Below are positions 61,623-64,000 of a DNA stretch of 64,000 nt, piece by piece; the stretch's first letter is position 1, and the number at the start of each line of letters is the position of its first letter. Position numbers and translations under genes: made by a program. Under the pieces are notes generated by a model. The model was given only the letters and a program-made list of their open reading frames with translations, did no database searches and was not told where the DNA came from. The stretch spans positions 73,488-137,487 of the forward strand of contig NZ_JAUMUL010000002.1 in the NCBI RefSeq assembly GCF_030530635.1. Reading direction: 5' to 3'. Origin of the DNA: Actinomyces sp. GTDB taxonomy: Bacteria; Actinomycetota; Actinomycetes; Actinomycetales; Actinomycetaceae.

Positions 61623-61657
61623 CTGCATCACCGGCGTCCAGGACGTCGGTGATGCAG
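61623..61657. repeat. 35-bp near-perfect palindrome
   Basis: CTGCATCACCG (61623-61633) and CGGTGATGCAG (61647-61657) are perfect inverted arms, and the 13 bases between them are also symmetrical around A61640 apart from one G/T pair. It lies 125 bp past the quinone-reductase-like gene. It is too compact for an ordinary terminator loop and looks more like a protein-binding site. Confidence 0.65.
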
Positions 61658-61781
61658 ACCGCCAGCCAAGCCCAGCCGGCAACCACCGGAACCAGACGCC
61701 CTCCACAAAACCCGGGGCTTGACACTTCTCGCTGGGCCCGCGACGAAGCCCGTGATACCCGCACCCGGCCGCCGGTCGGGG

Positions 61782-62756
61782 TTAGCTGATGTCGATGAGT
61801 ACCTTGCCCTCTCCGTGCCCGGTCTCGACTAGGGCGTGGGCTTGGGCGATGTCGCGCAGGGGGAAGCGGGCCCGGATCACCGGGTGCAGCAGACCAGCAT
61901 CGATCAGCGCGGCCACCTGGTCCAGCGCCGTGCGGCTGGGCTTGACTGACCAGAATACGATGCTCGGCCCCGGAAGGACCTTGCTGATGATGCTCGTGGC
62001 CATGCCGGCGGGCGAGATCGTGATCATTCGGCCCGAGCGTGTGAGTGTACGGCGCAGGGCCCACAGGTTCTTGCCCGTCGTGTCCAGGACCGCGTCGTAG
62101 CAGCCGGCAAGCCCAGACCACTGGGCCGGGTCGGGGTCGAATCGAGACCCGGCACCGAGTCGTTGCAGTAGCTCCTGGTGGCGCGCCGAGCTAATGGTGT
62201 CCGCCGCCGCGCCGCGTGCCCGGGCGACCTGGACCGTGGTGCTGCCCACGCCGCCGGCGCCGCCTACAACCAGCAGGCGGGAGCCCTCCTTGACTTGCAG
62301 TTCCTCCAGGGTCTGCCACGCCGTCACGGCCACCAAGGGGAGCGCAGCCAGGTTGGCAAGACCATGGGAGGTCGGAGCTGGAGCTGCCAGGTCGGCGCTG
62401 ATGGCGATCTGGGTGGCAGCGGTGCCGTGCTTGCCGAGCTGGTCTGTGCCCAGGAATCCCCACACCTGCTGCCCGGGGCGGAAGCCGGAGACCTGCTGGC
62501 CGACCTGGGTCACCTCGCCGCTGAAATCCAGCCCGGTCGGCTGGGGCATGCGGCGACCGGTCATGAACTTGCTTCGCCCGGCCCTGGCGCTGGTGTCGAT
62601 TCGGTTGACACTGATCGCGGTGACCTTGACTATGAGTTCTCCCGGCCCCGCCGATGGGGCGGGGGCGTCGACGACGGTCAGTTCCTTGGGTGAGCCGAAG
62701 CGGCCGTACTGGGCGACCACGATGGTGCCACCGGCTGTGTTCTGGGCAGCAGTCAT
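61782..62756 (-). CDS. Quinone oxidoreductase-like zinc-free alcohol dehydrogenase family protein
   Basis: A 324-residue medium-chain reductase, NADPH:quinone reductase type. It shows an N-terminal GroES-like domain (VNRIDTSARAG, TGLDFSGEVTQVG) and the nucleotide loop LLVVGGAGGVGSTTVQVARA near 165. The zinc ligands of true alcohol dehydrogenases are absent. GGAGTAAGG lies just before the ATG. A MerR-type regulator gene ends 44 bp upstream, so the pair probably responds to an electrophile or oxidant (inference). Confidence 0.9.
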   Translation of the reverse strand: MTAAQNTAGGTIVVAQYGRFGSPKELTVVDAPAPSAGPGELIVKVTAISVNRIDTSARAGRSKFMTGRRMPQPTGLDFSGEVTQVGQQVSGFRPGQQVWGFLGTDQLGKHGTAATQIAISADLAAPAPTSHGLANLAALPLVAVTAWQTLEELQVKEGSRLLVVGGAGGVGSTTVQVARARGAAADTISSARHQELLQRLGAGSRFDPDPAQWSGLAGCYDAVLDTTGKNLWALRRTLTRSGRMITISPAGMATSIISKVLPGPSIVFWSVKPSRTALDQVAALIDAGLLHPVIRARFPLRDIAQAHALVETGHGEGKVLIDIS

Positions 62757-62764
62757 GTCCTTAC

Positions 62765-62803
62765 TCCTAACTCCTAGTAATCCGAGTACTCCGAGTACTC
62801 CTA
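62765..62803 (-). repeat. 9-bp tandem repeats between the MerR and reductase genes
   Basis: On the minus strand the unit GGAGTACTC occurs twice in tandem, followed by diverged copies GGATTACTA, GGAGTTA and GGAGTAA. They fill the whole gap, and the last copies serve as the ribosome site of the reductase gene. Confidence 0.65.
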
Positions 62804-63454
62804 GTGAGGTGTGGGTGAGAGCTTCTGGACGAGCTCGCGGTGGGCCAGTCGTCTTAGGCCGATCAGGATCGGGGCGTAGATCGCAGTGCCGAGCACCGCT
62901 GTCTGGGCCGCCTGGCTCGGGGTGTCCAGCGGGAGGTCGAGGAAGTCGGCCTTGGCGCACTCGCGTGCTGCCTTCACGTATGCCGCCAGGTGCTCGGCGT
63001 CCATGCCGACATCGCACTCGTCAGCCAGCGTCATGGCCTCAAGCAGCTGATCCACGTACGGGGCGTCGGGTAGATCGCTGAAGCCGGACTCCGCCAGAGC
63101 GGTCCGTGCCGCGGTTAGGTCGGTCGTCTCCTTCTCGCGTCCGGTCCGTATTCCCGCTAGTGGCAGAACGACGGTTGCGTCGGTCATCATGTCGGCCAGG
63201 TTCAGGTCCGGGCGGTGGATCAGTTTGAGGATCTGCCGCACCTGTCGGATCGATAGCCCGACAATGTGCACCAGTCCCCGGATGAGCCGTAACTGCTCCA
63301 GCGTGCGGGCACCGTCCGTGTCGAGATCCTGGCCCGGCTGTATCAGTCCTTCGCGGATGTAGTACTTGATCGTCGCCACCGGCATGCCAGACCTCTGCGA
63401 CAGAACCGACAGGGGTACGGGTCCTCGTGCGTCCTCGGCCATTCTCGGTACCAT
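62801..63454 (-). CDS. MerR family transcriptional regulator
   Basis: A 217-residue regulator with an N-terminal MerR helix-turn-helix (LSVLSQRSGMPVATIKYYIR then EGLIQPGQ) at about 15-45 and the coiled helix GLVHIVGLSIRQVRQILKLI. The C-terminal half (about 100-217) is helical, contains two cysteines and is not a known metal-binding loop. The ATG at 63454 follows TACTAT by six bases, so earlier ATG codons are rejected. It is probably autoregulated through the palindrome in its promoter. Confidence 0.88.
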   Translation of the reverse strand: MVPRMAEDARGPVPLSVLSQRSGMPVATIKYYIREGLIQPGQDLDTDGARTLEQLRLIRGLVHIVGLSIRQVRQILKLIHRPDLNLADMMTDATVVLPLAGIRTGREKETTDLTAARTALAESGFSDLPDAPYVDQLLEAMTLADECDVGMDAEHLAAYVKAARECAKADFLDLPLDTPSQAAQTAVLGTAIYAPILIGLRRLAHRELVQKLSPTPH

Positions 63455-63460
63455 GTGTCG

Positions 63461-63496
63461 ATAGTAACACTCTCTACATGTAGTCACAATAGTGTT
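63461..63496 (-). promoter_or_regulatory. Promoter and operator of the MerR gene
   Basis: On the minus strand TTGTGA (63489-63484) and TACTAT (63466-63461) are 17 bp apart. The perfect palindrome CTACATGTAG (63474-63483) lies in the spacer, framed by AACACT and AGTGTT as outer arms. Operators of MerR-type regulators lie in this position. Confidence 0.6.
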
Positions 63497-63775
63497 GAGT
63501 GCCGCCTGAAGGGTTGTGTGTCGCCATAAAGAGGCGGCTCGTCGCCTAGATCATGGCAAGGCGGAGCGGGATCTGGAAGGTCGTGAGCCCCGGATGTCTC
63601 TTGCGGGACTTATGGTCTGGAGTATAGGATAGTAGCGCTTCCTACAAAATGAACGCAGTCGTGTGACGCAAGACCGGTACTGTCAGGCTGGCCGCCGGGC
63701 CGTGTGGCCCGGCTTCCTCGGGTATCAGGTAACGTCGTCACGAGTTTGCCCCGAGTCGCGACTTTTGGACCCCTG
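63490..63775. other. Divergent region upstream of the oxoamine synthase gene
   Basis: Between the MerR promoter and the last gene. It contains an A/T-rich piece near 63620-63655 (AGTATAGGATAGTAGCGC) that could hold a promoter, and the hairpin GCCGGGCC/GGCCCGGC (63694-63713, four-base loop). No gene is seen. Confidence 0.5.
63694..63713. terminator. Eight-pair hairpin upstream of the last gene
   Basis: GCCGGGCC and GGCCCGGC pair perfectly around GTGT, about 60 bp before the start of the oxoamine synthase gene. It may be a leader attenuator or terminator; no T run follows. Confidence 0.4.
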
Positions 63776-64000
63776 ATGATCAATACCACCTATGCACGCC
63801 GCTTCCACCAGGTCTCGACGGCAGTCCGCGATGGGATGGCGAGCGGCAACTACCCGTACGGGCATGCTCTCGCCAACGCTCAGCGCAACACTGCCACCCT
63901 CCCCACCGGAGACTCCGTGATCATGCTGACGTCTAACAACTACCTTGGTCTCAGTGTCGACGCCGATGTGATGGCTGCAGCAGAGCAGTCGCTCCGGCAG
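63776..64000 (+). CDS. Alpha-oxoamine synthase family PLP enzyme (partial)
   Basis: The first 75 residues are present and the rest lies beyond the right edge. The sequence starts MINTTYARRFHQVSTAVRDG and contains VIMLTSNNYLGLSVDADVM, the conserved N-terminal substrate loop of 8-amino-7-oxononanoate synthase, 2-amino-3-ketobutyrate CoA ligase and serine palmitoyltransferase. Which of these it is cannot be told without the catalytic part. No clear ribosome site precedes the ATG. Confidence 0.75.
   Translation, partial: MINTTYARRFHQVSTAVRDGMASGNYPYGHALANAQRNTATLPTGDSVIMLTSNNYLGLSVDADVMAAAEQSLRQ

Larger units (their letters stand above)
61359..61781. other. Gene-free region of 423 bp with repeats
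   Basis: It holds the dispersed repeat GGTGCCGAACCG at 61449-61460 with CCTCCGGGCCC about fifteen bases later, and the 35-bp palindrome at 61623-61657. No gene is supported on either strand. Confidence 0.55.

Noticed and set aside
60580..62121. Hydrophobic minus-strand reading near 61560-61720 as a small membrane peptide
   Set aside because: It has no start with ribosome site, no family match, and overlaps the palindrome at 61623-61657.
1..64000. tRNA, rRNA, CRISPR arrays, prophage or restriction/defence genes
   Set aside because: None of their hallmarks (cloverleaf with CCA end, regularly spaced repeats, integrase, capsid, Cas or methylase motifs) were found by reading both strands.

Overview
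The window is a contiguous stretch of a high-G+C actinobacterial chromosome, most likely from Actinomyces or a close relative (inference). The supporting signs are strong G/C bias at third codon positions, many ATGA/GTGA start-stop overlaps, a DUF3117 protein, a zinc-independent ribosomal protein set next to an MRF/CobW-like gene, MenE beside a PLDc_N-domain protein, and a ZTP riboswitch ahead of glyA-folD. No rRNA, tRNA, CRISPR array, intact insertion sequence or prophage was seen. Almost all of it is ordinary core-type gene content.

Layout. 1-1.9 kb: succinate dehydrogenase/fumarate reductase subunits (sdhA runs off the left edge). 2-4.7 kb: dapD, a histidine phosphatase and a coupled membrane protein. 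4.8-10.4 kb (minus): PLDc_N-domain protein, histidine kinase, LuxR-type regulator, ABC ATPase and ABC permease. 10.4-15.2 kb: menE-like ligase, MFS transporter, a small membrane protein, purU and a frameshifted P-loop kinase. 15.3-17.6 kb: rpmB-rpmG-rpsN-rpmE-rpmJ, all cysteine-poor (zinc-free) forms, divergent from an MRF-like gene across one Zur-type box. 17.7-21.8 kb: ZTP riboswitch, glyA-folD, exonuclease III and acylphosphatase. 21.9-25.1 kb: a MacB-like tripartite ABC system. 25.4-28.6 kb: galK, a 2H phosphoesterase and manC. 28.8-37.6 kb: a nucleoside import and salvage operon (BMP lipoprotein, ATPase, two permeases, cdd, deoA, a C39-like protein, deoC). 37.9-41.7 kb: a zinc/manganese ABC importer under a second Zur-type box. 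41.7-50.5 kb: phosphohexomutase, LOG protein, DUF3117, O-methyltransferase, tatB, mrp, DUF1003 protein and an MgtE-N/CBS protein. 50.6-61.4 kb: stress-protein-like membrane protein, sugar isomerase-like protein, CDF exporter, aminopeptidase P, Gfo/Idh oxidoreductase, PHP phosphoesterase, MarC, DEAD helicase, ferritin-like protein and TSUP permease. 61.8-63.5 kb: a MerR regulator and a quinone-reductase-like enzyme. The right edge cuts an alpha-oxoamine synthase.

Two themes connect the genes. First, a zinc-starvation programme: two 17-bp palindromes sharing 14 of 17 positions lie at rpmB/MRF and at the metal importer, so replacement of zinc-binding ribosomal proteins and metal uptake probably answer to the same repressor. 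Second, leaderless transcription: about eighteen genes have a -10-like hexamer placed 6 to 8 nt before the start codon and no Shine-Dalgarno sequence, which also settles several start choices. Intergenic DNA holds several unexplained inverted repeats (near 4.8, 21.8, 44.5 and 61.6 kb) and a small dispersed repeat family.
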